A stretch of DNA of 64,000 nucleotides from an uncultured Lachnospiraceae bacterium (lineage in GTDB: Bacteria; Bacillota; Clostridia; Lachnospirales; Lachnospiraceae): positions 1-64,000 of the forward strand of contig CAKREB010000015.1 of the NCBI GenBank assembly GCA_934317005.1. The letters are read 5' to 3'. Shown in pieces: positions 8,431 to 17,031 of this stretch. The notes beneath the pieces were generated by a model. It did not search any database, was not told where the DNA came from, and saw only the letters and a list, made by a program, of their open reading frames with translations. The first letter of the stretch is position 1. The number at the start of each line of letters is the position of its first letter. Position numbers and translations under genes: made by a program.

Positions 8431-9201
8431 TTACTGCTTTGATAAAGTCATCTTCTTACTATTATCCATCATATATTTTGTAAACTTCTTTGCATCTGTC
8501 AGATGTTCCGTTGTCGTAGCAATTCCTATAACCGGCTTTTCTAACTGTCCACCGATCTGGCGATACTTGTCACTGTCTGTCAGATACAGTCCGCAGTTAT
8601 GCTTTGTCGTGTCACTCGCCTTCGTATCTGCGACATCCGAAGTCTTGTTATCCCTGATATCCTTACTTGTAATATATTCCGTGCTATACAGATACTTTTC
8701 ATCATAGTCTTTGTAAAAGGCAACCTGCTTGTCTATATCAGATGCATAAAAATATTCTGACTGTCCCCATGTCTTAAAAGACTCTTCATCCGTGATCAAA
8801 ATGTCTGCTGTTCCTGCATAAAAATATGTCTGCAGCTTCTGGTCATTGGATGCTACATCAATTGTCACAACCTCTCTGCCTGTATTAACCTCCAGATAAT
8901 CCTCAATCGCTTTTTGGAATGCCGTGATTGTTTCCTCGTCCAGCGCATCATGCTGAATCGCTACATACAAAGCTGTCTGCTTCTTTGTAGCCGCCTGCAC
9001 GATTCCAACCACTAAAATAGCTACAATAACTACAGCTATGATCACATTTTTTAAATAATAGTCTTTAAACTGCTGCCACTTTCCTTTTACAGACAGATTT
9101 GCAATATCTTCCTTGTTTGTTTCATCTGTTCTCTTCTGATAAATCTCAGACGTATCGTTTTTTAATGCTTCCTGCTCTTCCTTTGAAAAATGCATTGCCA
9201 T
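8431..9201 (-). CDS. Single-pass membrane protein of unknown function
   Basis: 256 residues: an N-terminal charged cytoplasmic segment of about 45 residues, one transmembrane helix (VIIAVVIVAILVVGIV, about 52-68), then an extracytoplasmic domain of about 185 residues rich in Asp, Thr and Lys (for example ADILITDEESFKTWGQSEYF). No cysteine pair, lipobox or catalytic motif is seen. The start at 9201 follows AAAGGAG by about 10 nt. It is the third gene of a tight minus-strand operon after a VanZ-like gene and a small membrane gene, suggesting a shared envelope role. I do not recognise the family. Confidence 0.75.
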   Translation of the reverse strand: MAMHFSKEEQEALKNDTSEIYQKRTDETNKEDIANLSVKGKWQQFKDYYLKNVIIAVVIVAILVVGIVQAATKKQTALYVAIQHDALDEETITAFQKAIEDYLEVNTGREVVTIDVASNDQKLQTYFYAGTADILITDEESFKTWGQSEYFYASDIDKQVAFYKDYDEKYLYSTEYITSKDIRDNKTSDVADTKASDTTKHNCGLYLTDSDKYRQIGGQLEKPVIGIATTTEHLTDAKKFTKYMMDNSKKMTLSKQ

Positions 9202-9231
9202 GTTCTTTCATCTCCTTTCTCTCACCGTAAG

Positions 9232-9630
9232 CTACATCAATTTTCCCCATAAATAAAGCAATAGGTAGAAAATTACAGATAACCCGTTTAATACCGATGC
9301 AATTGTAGGAAATAACGGACGGATATTTTCCTGATGAAGACTGATCCATGCCATCACAAAGCCTGCCACACTCAGACAAAAGCAGCCAATCCCCGAAAGT
9401 CCGACAAGCACTCCTGCTTTTCCATGACTTTGACTGGATATAAAGCACAACACAATAAATAAAACAATTGATGCCACTCCAAGAACCGTCGCTAATATTG
9501 CGGATGCCGGATGCTTTTTATCTGTTAAATGTAAGGACTGATCGCCCCTGTTTTTCTTTCCTCTTGCTGCCATAATCAATAACCATGCCTTTCCAAAAAC
9601 TGCAAAATCTGTGTATGTCCCATCGGTCAT
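9232..9630 (-). CDS. Small membrane protein, possibly DUF6142 family
   Basis: About 132 residues with three hydrophobic segments (ILATVLGVASIVLFIVLCFI, VGLSGIGCFCLSVAGFVMAW and a C-terminal GLSVIFYLLLYLW) after a Lys/Arg-rich N-terminus. The length and layout recall the DUF6142 membrane family of clostridia, but that is from memory and uncertain. The start is ambiguous: ATG at 9630, an in-frame TTG at 9639, or ATG at 9573 (MAARGKKNRG) are all possible. The 9630 ATG is close to the VanZ stop at 9643, consistent with translational coupling. It belongs to the VanZ operon. Confidence 0.7.
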   Translation of the reverse strand: MTDGTYTDFAVFGKAWLLIMAARGKKNRGDQSLHLTDKKHPASAILATVLGVASIVLFIVLCFISSQSHGKAGVLVGLSGIGCFCLSVAGFVMAWISLHQENIRPLFPTIASVLNGLSVIFYLLLYLWGKLM

Positions 9631-9642
9631 ACCTTTCAAAAG

Positions 9643-10107
9643 TTATCTTCTCTTTCGCGTTCCACGATATATTTTATTACAGGCCACAAATAAAATATAC
9701 CCTAATAATCCGCCCAAAGTATTCATAATAATATCATCTACATCGCAGGAACCTAACTTTGTCACTAACTGTGTCAGCTCGATCGCCAGAGATGCAAAAA
9801 AACTGACAAACGTAATCCGTATCATCCCCCACTTTCGATGCGATAGGATTGGAAGTACAAATCCTAAAGGCATAAAACAGATCACATTGCCAAATAAGTT
9901 TAATGACACACCAAACCAGCCAATCTCTGCCACATGATTGACGTAGCGCTTAATCTCTGTAAATGGCTTAAGATTGTAATGATACGTGTCACTTGGCACT
10001 CTTCCTAACTGCTCACAAAAGAACAGAAAATAAACCATCATGACTAAATATATAAAAAATGCAATCCATGCAATGATATGAAGCTTTCTTCGTTTTTTCT
10101 TCTTCAT
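9643..10107 (-). CDS. VanZ-like membrane protein
   Basis: 154 residues with four membrane segments. The VanZ-like signature is visible: NLKPFTEIKRY near residue 46, SLNLFGNVICFMPLGFVLPI mid-protein and ASLAIELTQLVTKLGSCDVD followed by DIIMNTLGGLLGYI. VanZ itself gives low-level teicoplanin resistance, but most VanZ-like proteins are of unknown envelope function, so resistance should not be assumed. The start at 10107 follows GGGAAAGAAG. It is first gene of a three-gene operon and has a good promoter about 100 bp upstream. Confidence 0.88.
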   Translation of the reverse strand: MKKKKRRKLHIIAWIAFFIYLVMMVYFLFFCEQLGRVPSDTYHYNLKPFTEIKRYVNHVAEIGWFGVSLNLFGNVICFMPLGFVLPILSHRKWGMIRITFVSFFASLAIELTQLVTKLGSCDVDDIIMNTLGGLLGYILFVACNKIYRGTRKRR

Positions 10108-10202
10108 CTTCTTTCCCCATCTTATCCATCATTTCATTTTATTTCACAAACGGAAAGACAGTGCCAACATCCTGTTAACACTGCCCATCTCTTTTGTATT
10201 AT

Positions 10203-10231
10203 ATTATATACGATTTTTTCTATCACGTAAA
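10203..10231 (-). promoter_or_regulatory. Sigma-A promoter of the VanZ operon
   Basis: Reading the minus strand: TTTACG (10231-10226), 17-bp spacer, TATAAT (10208-10203). It sits about 95 bp upstream of the VanZ-like start and downstream of pheT, so it separates the two units. Confidence 0.6.
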
Positions 10232-10304
10232 GTTCTTTATTTCTTTTAGCAAACTGCTGTAATATAACGGTATGCCAGCGAGAATGCTCAGGTGTTCCTG
10301 CTTT

Positions 10305-12743
10305 TTATTTACGAAGTGTTGCACCCATTTCTTCTAAGGTCTTTATGATCTTATCCATTGCGTTGCTTACTTCTTCATCCGTCAATGTACGGTCTTTCGC
10401 TCTAAAAGTGATCTTATAAGCCAAAGACTTATGACCTTCCATGATCTGTGCTCCTTCATAGACATCGAAAAGCTCATAATTCTCTACGAGTGCACCGCCC
10501 TTTTTGCGGATCACGTCTTCAACCTGTCCTGCAAGCAGTTCTTTTTTCATCGTCAGACTGATATCACGTACCATTGCAGGGAACTTTGGAATACCTTCGT
10601 ATTTCACATCCAGTTTTGGCATAGCGATCAGCTCTGCAAGATCTACGACTGCAACATATGCTCTTTCACCGATATTAAAGTTCTTTAATACCTGTGGGTG
10701 AACTTCACCAAGATAAGCAACTACCTTGCCCTCATAAATTACATTTGCCTGTCTGCCCGGATGTAAGAAGCTCTTTCCTGCTGCCGGATCGTATGTGACA
10801 GAACCGGTCAGGCACAAACGAGACAGCACTTCTTCTACTACACCCTTCATGTCATAGAAATCACCTGCTCCATACATACCAAGTGTCAGCTGGACTCTTT
10901 CATCCGGAAGTTCTGTAAGAGGAAGCTGCTTTGGCAGATATACATTGGCAAGTTCATAAAGGCGCACATCTTTGTTTCTTCTGTTGTAGTTTGTAGAAAG
11001 TGATGTCAGCATGCCACCGAGTGCAGAAGTACGCATTACACTATAATCCTCACCTAACGGATTAGAGATTACGATACTCTTACGGAGCACATCATCCTCT
11101 TCTAAGGCAAGCTTATCATATACCTTCGGGCTTTCAAAAGAATATGTCATACCTTCACAGAAGCCATACGCTTCTACAACATTGCGAACCTGATTTTCTA
11201 AAACTAACTTTTCAGATAAACCTCCCATTGTTGCAGAGCTTTCCGGCAGCGTCATCGGAATCTTGTCATATCCATAGAAACGTGCTACCTCCTCGGCAAG
11301 ATCAGCAAGACGTTCCAGATCCTGACGCCAGGTAGGTACATGCACTACCTTCTTTTCACGGTCAACGCAAAGGTCGATTGTTTCAAAATATCTGACCATA
11401 TCATCTTCTGAAATATCTGTTCCAAGCAACGCATTGATCTTATCCGGATCGTATGCAATATCAATCGGTTCTTTCTTAACCGGATAATAATCAATCGCAC
11501 CACCGACTACTTCTCCTGCACCCAGTTCTTCGATCAACTGGCACGCACGATCCATTGCTTCCATCGCTGTATTCGGATCAAGTCCCTTTTCAAATTTTGC
11601 CTGTGCATCCGTACGCATACCAAGTTTTTTACCGGACAGACGGATGTTTGTTCCATCAAATGTAGCTGCTTCAAAAAGCATCGTCTTTACATCATCTGTG
11701 ATCATAGAATTTTCGCCACCCATGATACCGGCAATACCGACAGGCTTCTCGCCATCACAGATCATAAGCATGGTATCATCAAGCTCACGCTCCTGACCGT
11801 CTAATGTCGTAAACTTTTCACCGTTAGACGCTCTGCGCACAATAATCTTCCTGTCTTCGATGCGGTCAAGATCATAAGCATGCATCGGCTGAGAATATTC
11901 TTCCATAACATAGTTTGTAATATCAACAATGTTATTGATCGGACGGATGCCAACAGATGCCAGTCTTCTCTGCATCCATTCCGGTGAAGGTGCAAGCTTG
12001 ATATTCTTTACCACGCGTGCTGTGTAGCGGCTGCAAAGCTCTTTATCCTGTACTTCAACCGAAACATAATCATTGACATCTTCGCTGTTTCCGGTCTTTG
12101 TTACAACCGGAGGAACAAATTTCTTTCCAAAGGTTGCTGCTACTTCTCTTGCAATACCGATCACGCCAAAGCAGTCCACACGGTTTGATGTAATTTCATA
12201 TTCAAATGTTACATCATGCAATCCTAACAGCTCTACTGCATCAGAACCAATCGGTGCATCCTTATATTCTGCATTATCACTTAAGATATAAATACCGTCC
12301 TTTGCTGCATCCGGATACATGTCTGTTGTAGAACCAAGCTCTTCGATCGAACACATCATACCGAAGGATTCTACTCCACGAAGCTTACCCTTTTTAATCT
12401 TAAAACCATTCTCACTTTCTCCATCTTTGTGAGAGCTTGCTACATGACCACCATCTAAAACAACCGGTACTTTATCTCCCTCTTTTACATTAGAAGCTCC
12501 GGTTACGATCTGTACCTCTTTTCCATCTTCACTGATCTGTACCTGACAGATTACTAATTTATCCGCATCAGGATGCTTTTCAATCTTATTGATCTTACCA
12601 ACTACAATTTTATCAAGATTTTTGTCAAACTCTTTAAAACCTTCTACCTTTGTACCGGAAAGTGTCATGGCGTCTGTATATTCCTGCGCTGTACAGTCCA
12701 GATCCGGCACATATGCTTTTATCCATGATAATGATGTATCCAT
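10305..12743 (-). CDS. pheT: Phenylalanine--tRNA ligase beta subunit
   Basis: 812 residues, close to the family's usual 800. Domains in order: N-terminal B1, EMAP-like tRNA-binding domain (VGKINKIEKHPDADKLVICQ, about 47-66), B3/B4 editing domain, B5 and the catalytic-like core (MEEYSQPMHAYDLDRI), and a C-terminal ferredoxin-like anticodon-binding domain (FPAMVRDISLTMKKELL). It forms the alpha2-beta2 synthetase with PheS, encoded 27 bp upstream. The start at 12743 follows TAGGAGG. Expression is expected to be controlled by the T-box leader upstream of pheS. Confidence 0.98.
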   Translation of the reverse strand: MDTSLSWIKAYVPDLDCTAQEYTDAMTLSGTKVEGFKEFDKNLDKIVVGKINKIEKHPDADKLVICQVQISEDGKEVQIVTGASNVKEGDKVPVVLDGGHVASSHKDGESENGFKIKKGKLRGVESFGMMCSIEELGSTTDMYPDAAKDGIYILSDNAEYKDAPIGSDAVELLGLHDVTFEYEITSNRVDCFGVIGIAREVAATFGKKFVPPVVTKTGNSEDVNDYVSVEVQDKELCSRYTARVVKNIKLAPSPEWMQRRLASVGIRPINNIVDITNYVMEEYSQPMHAYDLDRIEDRKIIVRRASNGEKFTTLDGQERELDDTMLMICDGEKPVGIAGIMGGENSMITDDVKTMLFEAATFDGTNIRLSGKKLGMRTDAQAKFEKGLDPNTAMEAMDRACQLIEELGAGEVVGGAIDYYPVKKEPIDIAYDPDKINALLGTDISEDDMVRYFETIDLCVDREKKVVHVPTWRQDLERLADLAEEVARFYGYDKIPMTLPESSATMGGLSEKLVLENQVRNVVEAYGFCEGMTYSFESPKVYDKLALEEDDVLRKSIVISNPLGEDYSVMRTSALGGMLTSLSTNYNRRNKDVRLYELANVYLPKQLPLTELPDERVQLTLGMYGAGDFYDMKGVVEEVLSRLCLTGSVTYDPAAGKSFLHPGRQANVIYEGKVVAYLGEVHPQVLKNFNIGERAYVAVVDLAELIAMPKLDVKYEGIPKFPAMVRDISLTMKKELLAGQVEDVIRKKGGALVENYELFDVYEGAQIMEGHKSLAYKITFRAKDRTLTDEEVSNAMDKIIKTLEEMGATLRK

Positions 12744-12770
12744 TATTTTATATCCTCCTATATCCTCTGA

Positions 12771-13790
12771 TTAAAACTGCTTTAAGAAACGGGTGTCGTT
12801 CTCATACAATAATCTCATGTCATCGATCTCATATTTAAACAATGCAATACGCTCCAGACCTACACCAAACGCAAAACCAGTATACTCTTCCGGATCAATA
12901 CCGCTCATTTCCAAAACATGAGGATGTACCATACCACAGCCTAAGATTTCTACCCAGCCGGAACCCTTACAGAAACGACAGCCTTTTCCGCCACATTTAA
13001 AGCAGGATACATCCATCTCTGCACTTGGCTCTGTAAACTGGAAATGATGAGGACGGAATTTTACTTTGGTTCCTTCACCAAACAAACGGATTGCAAACTC
13101 CTGCAAAGTTCCCTTTAAATCTGCAAAAGTAATATTTTTATCAATGACAAGACCTTCAATCTGATGGAAAGTAGGAGAATGTGTTGCATCCACCTCATCG
13201 GAACGGAATACTCTTCCCGGAGCGATCATGCGGATTGGAAGCTTTCCTTTCTCCATCTCATGTACCTGTACAGAGGATGTCTGCGAACGAAGTAAGATAT
13301 CCTTTGTAATATAAAAGGTATCCTGCTCATCCTTTGCCGGATGATTTGCCGGAATGTTGAGTGCCTCAAAGTTATAATAATCATATTCTACTTCCGGACC
13401 TTCTACTACCTGATAACCCATACCGACGAAAATATTTTCTACTTCTTCGAGTGTGATCGTATTTGGATGACGATGTCCTGCTGCAAGTTTCTTACCGGGC
13501 AGTGTTACATCGATCGTTTCACTTTTAATTTTTTCTTCTAACAGCTTCTTTTCAAAGGAAGCCTTCTTTTCTTCTAACTTTCCTTCAATCTTACTTCTGG
13601 CTTCATTGACCATCTGACCTACCTTTGGTCTGTCCTCCGGTGCAACATCCTTCATTGATTTTAAAACAGAGGTAAGCTCACCTTTTTTCCCGAGAAATGC
13701 TACCCGGATATCATTCAGTTTGTCAAGCTGACCTGACTCTTCAATCTGTGTCATGGCTTCTTCCATGATTTTTTCCAATTTTTCTTTCAT
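12771..13790 (-). CDS. pheS: Phenylalanine--tRNA ligase alpha subunit
   Basis: 339 residues, the standard PheS length. A coiled-coil N-terminal tRNA-contacting region (about 1-90) precedes a class II catalytic core with motif 2 (GRVFRSDEVDATHSPTFHQI), the VSCFKCGGKGCRFCKGSGW segment seen in many Firmicute PheS proteins, and motif 3 (GFAFGVGLERIALFKY). The start at 13790 is chosen over an upstream frame extension because AAAGGAATAGGAAA lies directly before it. It is first gene of the pheST operon, behind a T-box. Confidence 0.98.
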   Translation of the reverse strand: MKEKLEKIMEEAMTQIEESGQLDKLNDIRVAFLGKKGELTSVLKSMKDVAPEDRPKVGQMVNEARSKIEGKLEEKKASFEKKLLEEKIKSETIDVTLPGKKLAAGHRHPNTITLEEVENIFVGMGYQVVEGPEVEYDYYNFEALNIPANHPAKDEQDTFYITKDILLRSQTSSVQVHEMEKGKLPIRMIAPGRVFRSDEVDATHSPTFHQIEGLVIDKNITFADLKGTLQEFAIRLFGEGTKVKFRPHHFQFTEPSAEMDVSCFKCGGKGCRFCKGSGWVEILGCGMVHPHVLEMSGIDPEEYTGFAFGVGLERIALFKYEIDDMRLLYENDTRFLKQF

Positions 13791-13913
13791 TTTCCTATTC
13801 CTTTCTACATTACTTTCCAGAGCATCACTGCGCAAACCTTCTCTGTGCAGTGACTACATCCTTACAGAGCATTTTTCACCTCATAACAGGAAACGAAAGG
13901 TTTCCCCTAAAGC

Positions 13914-14265
13914 AAAAAAGACTCTCTGCCACACGACAGAAAGTCTTACTATTATCTACTATACAAGGCTCCTGACATGCAACATGTCAGGGACGGATAT
14001 CACCGCGGTACCACCCTGCTTCTTATGTGAATCTACGAATCATCATAAACACTTCATTCCGATAACGCCCGGTCGCGTCACTCTCTACACAAGCCTTACA
14101 ACTAAAGAATATGATTTCTTCTTATTGAGACCCTTCAAAAGTGCAGCTCACATGGGAACTTCAGCTTGTCTGGGAACGTAAGAATGCTTTCAGCCGGGGA
14201 CATTCTCTCTCTAGCCGGATTCAGACGCGCTTACTATACATGCTCATCGCCTTTGTCTTTTTAAC
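13914..14265 (-). ncRNA. T-box leader (tRNA-Phe sensing) with terminator
   Basis: On the minus strand the hallmark AGGGTGGTACCGCGG occurs at 14017-14003. Upstream lies a stem I region starting AGAGAGAATGTCCCCGGCTG, and a GAAGTTC segment near 14155 offers a UUC (Phe) specifier. Downstream is a terminator hairpin AAGACTTTCTGTCG / GGCAGAGAGTCTT followed by TTTTTT (13947-13914). T-boxes bind uncharged cognate tRNA and switch from terminator to antiterminator; pheST is a classical target. The specifier is read by eye and should be confirmed by folding. Confidence 0.92.
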
Positions 14266-14278
14266 GCAATCTATCTTA

Positions 14279-16765
14279 TCACATTTTTTCTAAAACTGCA
14301 ACAACCTTTTCCAGATGCATTCCATGAGATGCTTTTACAAGAATCGTATCACCATCACACAATAACTTTGGCAATGCAGACACAGCCTCTTCTACTGTGG
14401 CAAAGTAATATACCTGATCCTTTTTCTGCTTAGATGCTCCTTCATAATATTTCTTTGCCAATGTGCTGCCGATGCAGATTAAAACGTCTATTCCCTTCTG
14501 CACTGCATAGGTGCCAACTTCATAATGCAGCTCTTTTTCGTCTTTTCCAAGCTCAAACATATCTCCAATGATTGCTGCTTTTCTGCCGAGAGCATCAGAA
14601 AGCACATCAATTCCTGCCTTCATCGACACCGGATTTGCATTGTAGCAATCATTTAATATTGTATACCGCTTTGTTTCGATCATACTGCTGTGACCACCAA
14701 TTGGCTTAAACTTAGCAATCCCCGCCTGAATCTGATCGATAGACATACCAAGATCCAATGCTACTGCTGTTGCTGCCAATGCGTTGTATACCATATGCTT
14801 ACCCGGTACCGGAATCTGTACTTCAAACTCACCGGATGGTGTTACAAAAACTGCTTTGGTTCCCTTTAAGCCCAGATTGACAATGTCCTTTGCATAGATG
14901 CCGCTTGTATTGTCGATTCCAAAAAAGACAAGCTTTCTGTCCCCACTGTTTGTAACCGTTACAAGCTTATCATCATCCCCATTCAGATAAATCCTTCCCT
15001 GTGGATTCATCGAAGAAAAGATTTCTGTCTTTGCCTTTAGTACGCCATCTCTGTCATGAAGATTTTCCAAATGGCACTGACCAATATTTGTAATCACGGC
15101 ACAGTCCGGTCTGACAATATCACTTAATCTTGTCATCTCACCAAAATCACTGATACCCATCTCTACAACAGCAACTTCATGTTCCTTTCGCAGACGAAAC
15201 AATGTCAAAGGTACACCAACCTCATTATTAAAGTTTCCATTTGTTTTCAATGTATGAAAACGTTCCGATAAAACAGAAGCGATCATTTCTTTTGTTGATG
15301 TCTTTCCCACGCTTCCCGTAATACCGATCACCGGAATGTCAATCTGACTGCGATACAGCTTTGCCATATCCTTCAATGCTTGATAGCAGGATTTTACCAC
15401 GATATACGGATACCGTTCATCCTGTGGCTTTTCCTCTGAAACGCAGCACAACGCACCGTCTTTGTATGCCTGTGGTACAAAGCGGTTGCCATCCACACGT
15501 TCTCCCTTGATTGCAACAAAAAGACTATCCGTTGTCACCTGCCTGCTGTCTGTTGTAATCATAGAAATTTCTTTTTTGCAAGCATCTGCCGGTCCATAAT
15601 AAACACCGTCACATGCCGTTACCAGCTTTTCGATAGTCATCCCCTGCATCGGGGAAGTAAATACCAGACGCATATCTCCGGCAGAATATAATGCTTTTAC
15701 TGATTTATTTCGTTTTTTTTTACCCTCATATCGTTCCATCGAAAGACCGATAATCTGTTCGCAAAGTTCTCCATATTCGATACCAAGCACCTTTGCTTCC
15801 TGCGGTAAAAGACTGGTCGGTGTCATCCCCGGCAAAGTATTTGCCTCCAGACAGTACATCTGATCATTCGCATCTAACAGAAAGTCAATTCTTGCATAAG
15901 TGCCAAGCTTTAATTCCTCATATACCTTAACGGCATATTCCTGCATCTGCTTGGTCAGTTCCTCTGAAAGCTCTGCCGGGCAGACATCCGTAGCCATGCC
16001 GGACTGATATTTTGTCTTGTAGTCATAGAAGCCTTCCTTCGGAATGATCTCAATGATTGGAAGTGCCTTTCCATCAATCACACCTGCAGAAAATTCCCTT
16101 CCTTTGATGCATTCCTCTACTAAAAGTTCTTCCTCAAAACGAAATCCCACTTCCAGAGCCTTGCGGTATTCCTCTTCATTAGATGCCATACTGACACCAA
16201 CGCTGGAACCGCCACAGCAAGGTTTTACGACACAAGGATATGGCACATCCATCAAAGTCTCTTCCACCATTTCCTTTGTCACGCTAAATCCTTTTGGTGC
16301 CGGTATTCCCGCTGTTACAAATATCTTCTTTGCCATTCCCTTATCCATCGCAAGCGCACTTCCCAGATAGCCGGAACCGGTATAGCGTACTCCTAAGACA
16401 TCAAACGCTGCCTGGATTTTACCATTTTCTCCATCTGCTCCGTGCAATCCCATATATACAATATCTGCTGCCTTACATATTTCAATGACTCTTGGACCGA
16501 AAAAGCAGGATGCGTCATCCTTTCGAAGCTCTTTTACCTGTTCCAGATCCGGATCTGAATCCCCGATTCCAAGATCACTCTGAATTAACGATTTATTCTG
16601 TGCAAAAATCTCTGCGATATCTTCCGTTCCTTCATAGCCCAAGAAAACATCTAACAATACGGCATGATGCCCTCTTTCCTGTAATGCTTTACAAACACCA
16701 TTTCCTGATGTCAGCGACACATCACGTTCTGTACTAATTCCCCCAGCTAATACTACAATGTTCAT
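14279..16765 (-). CDS. Fused D-Ala-D-Ala ligase / MurF ligase
   Basis: 828 residues in two full enzyme domains. Residues 1-350 are an ATP-grasp D-alanine--D-alanine ligase: MNIVVLAGGISTERDVSLTS, MGLHGADGENGKIQAAFDVL, CCGGSSVGVS, YARIDFLLD and CLEANTLPGMTPTSLLPQ. After a Lys-rich linker (about 352-365), residues 375-828 are MurF: ISMITTDSRQ, the P-loop GITGSVGKTSTKEM at about 481-494, KTNGNFNNEVGVPLTLF, and LNDCYNANPVSMKAGI. Ddl makes the dipeptide that MurF adds to UDP-MurNAc-tripeptide, so consecutive cytoplasmic steps are joined. The start is placed at 16765, not at an in-frame ATG four codons earlier, because that ATG lies inside the AATGAGGATGG ribosome site. Leader copy D precedes it. 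Confidence 0.95.
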   Translation of the reverse strand: MNIVVLAGGISTERDVSLTSGNGVCKALQERGHHAVLLDVFLGYEGTEDIAEIFAQNKSLIQSDLGIGDSDPDLEQVKELRKDDASCFFGPRVIEICKAADIVYMGLHGADGENGKIQAAFDVLGVRYTGSGYLGSALAMDKGMAKKIFVTAGIPAPKGFSVTKEMVEETLMDVPYPCVVKPCCGGSSVGVSMASNEEEYRKALEVGFRFEEELLVEECIKGREFSAGVIDGKALPIIEIIPKEGFYDYKTKYQSGMATDVCPAELSEELTKQMQEYAVKVYEELKLGTYARIDFLLDANDQMYCLEANTLPGMTPTSLLPQEAKVLGIEYGELCEQIIGLSMERYEGKKKRNKSVKALYSAGDMRLVFTSPMQGMTIEKLVTACDGVYYGPADACKKEISMITTDSRQVTTDSLFVAIKGERVDGNRFVPQAYKDGALCCVSEEKPQDERYPYIVVKSCYQALKDMAKLYRSQIDIPVIGITGSVGKTSTKEMIASVLSERFHTLKTNGNFNNEVGVPLTLFRLRKEHEVAVVEMGISDFGEMTRLSDIVRPDCAVITNIGQCHLENLHDRDGVLKAKTEIFSSMNPQGRIYLNGDDDKLVTVTNSGDRKLVFFGIDNTSGIYAKDIVNLGLKGTKAVFVTPSGEFEVQIPVPGKHMVYNALAATAVALDLGMSIDQIQAGIAKFKPIGGHSSMIETKRYTILNDCYNANPVSMKAGIDVLSDALGRKAAIIGDMFELGKDEKELHYEVGTYAVQKGIDVLICIGSTLAKKYYEGASKQKKDQVYYFATVEEAVSALPKLLCDGDTILVKASHGMHLEKVVAVLEKM

Positions 16766-16833
16766 TTCCATCCTCATTTCTGCGCACGATTTTATAGCTA
16801 ACGGAATCTATGCTCCCTATGCGCTGTCACAGA
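16766..16833 (-). promoter_or_regulatory. Structured leader copy D (upstream of ddl-murF)
   Basis: Minus strand: TCTG (16833-16830), 6-nt bulge TGACAG, CGCA (16823-16820), pairing with TGCG and CAGA (16786-16779). An internal small hairpin (ATAG/CTAT) sits in the 33-nt loop. The stem base is followed by exactly 13 nt, AATGAGGATGGAA, before the start codon at 16765. Confidence 0.58.
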
Positions 16834-16960
16834 TTCCAGATTCAGAAACAGTTGTCGCACAATAGCATTTTCTGTTTCCTTATGATACTGTTCTTTATCT
16901 TATCATAGCGTTTCATTTTGTCAACCTGAAGTCGAACCCTATTCATACGGTTTATCATAT

Positions 16961-17019
16961 TATGATGTTGAAATCAAAAGGTATTTTGTCCCCAACTGAT
17001 GCCACGAATTGCTCCATTG
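16961..17019. repeat. 59-bp intergenic repeat, copy 1
   Basis: Matches 60900-60958 in the same orientation at 49 of 59 positions by eye. It begins TATGATGTTG and ends TGCCACGAATTGCTCCATTG. In copy 2 the first half is a perfect hairpin; here the hairpin is weakened. An outer near-palindrome (ATTATGATG / CATCATATTAT) flanks it. It sits just past the stop of the NlpC/P60 gene. Confidence 0.75.
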
Positions 17020-17031
17020 CATCATATTATT

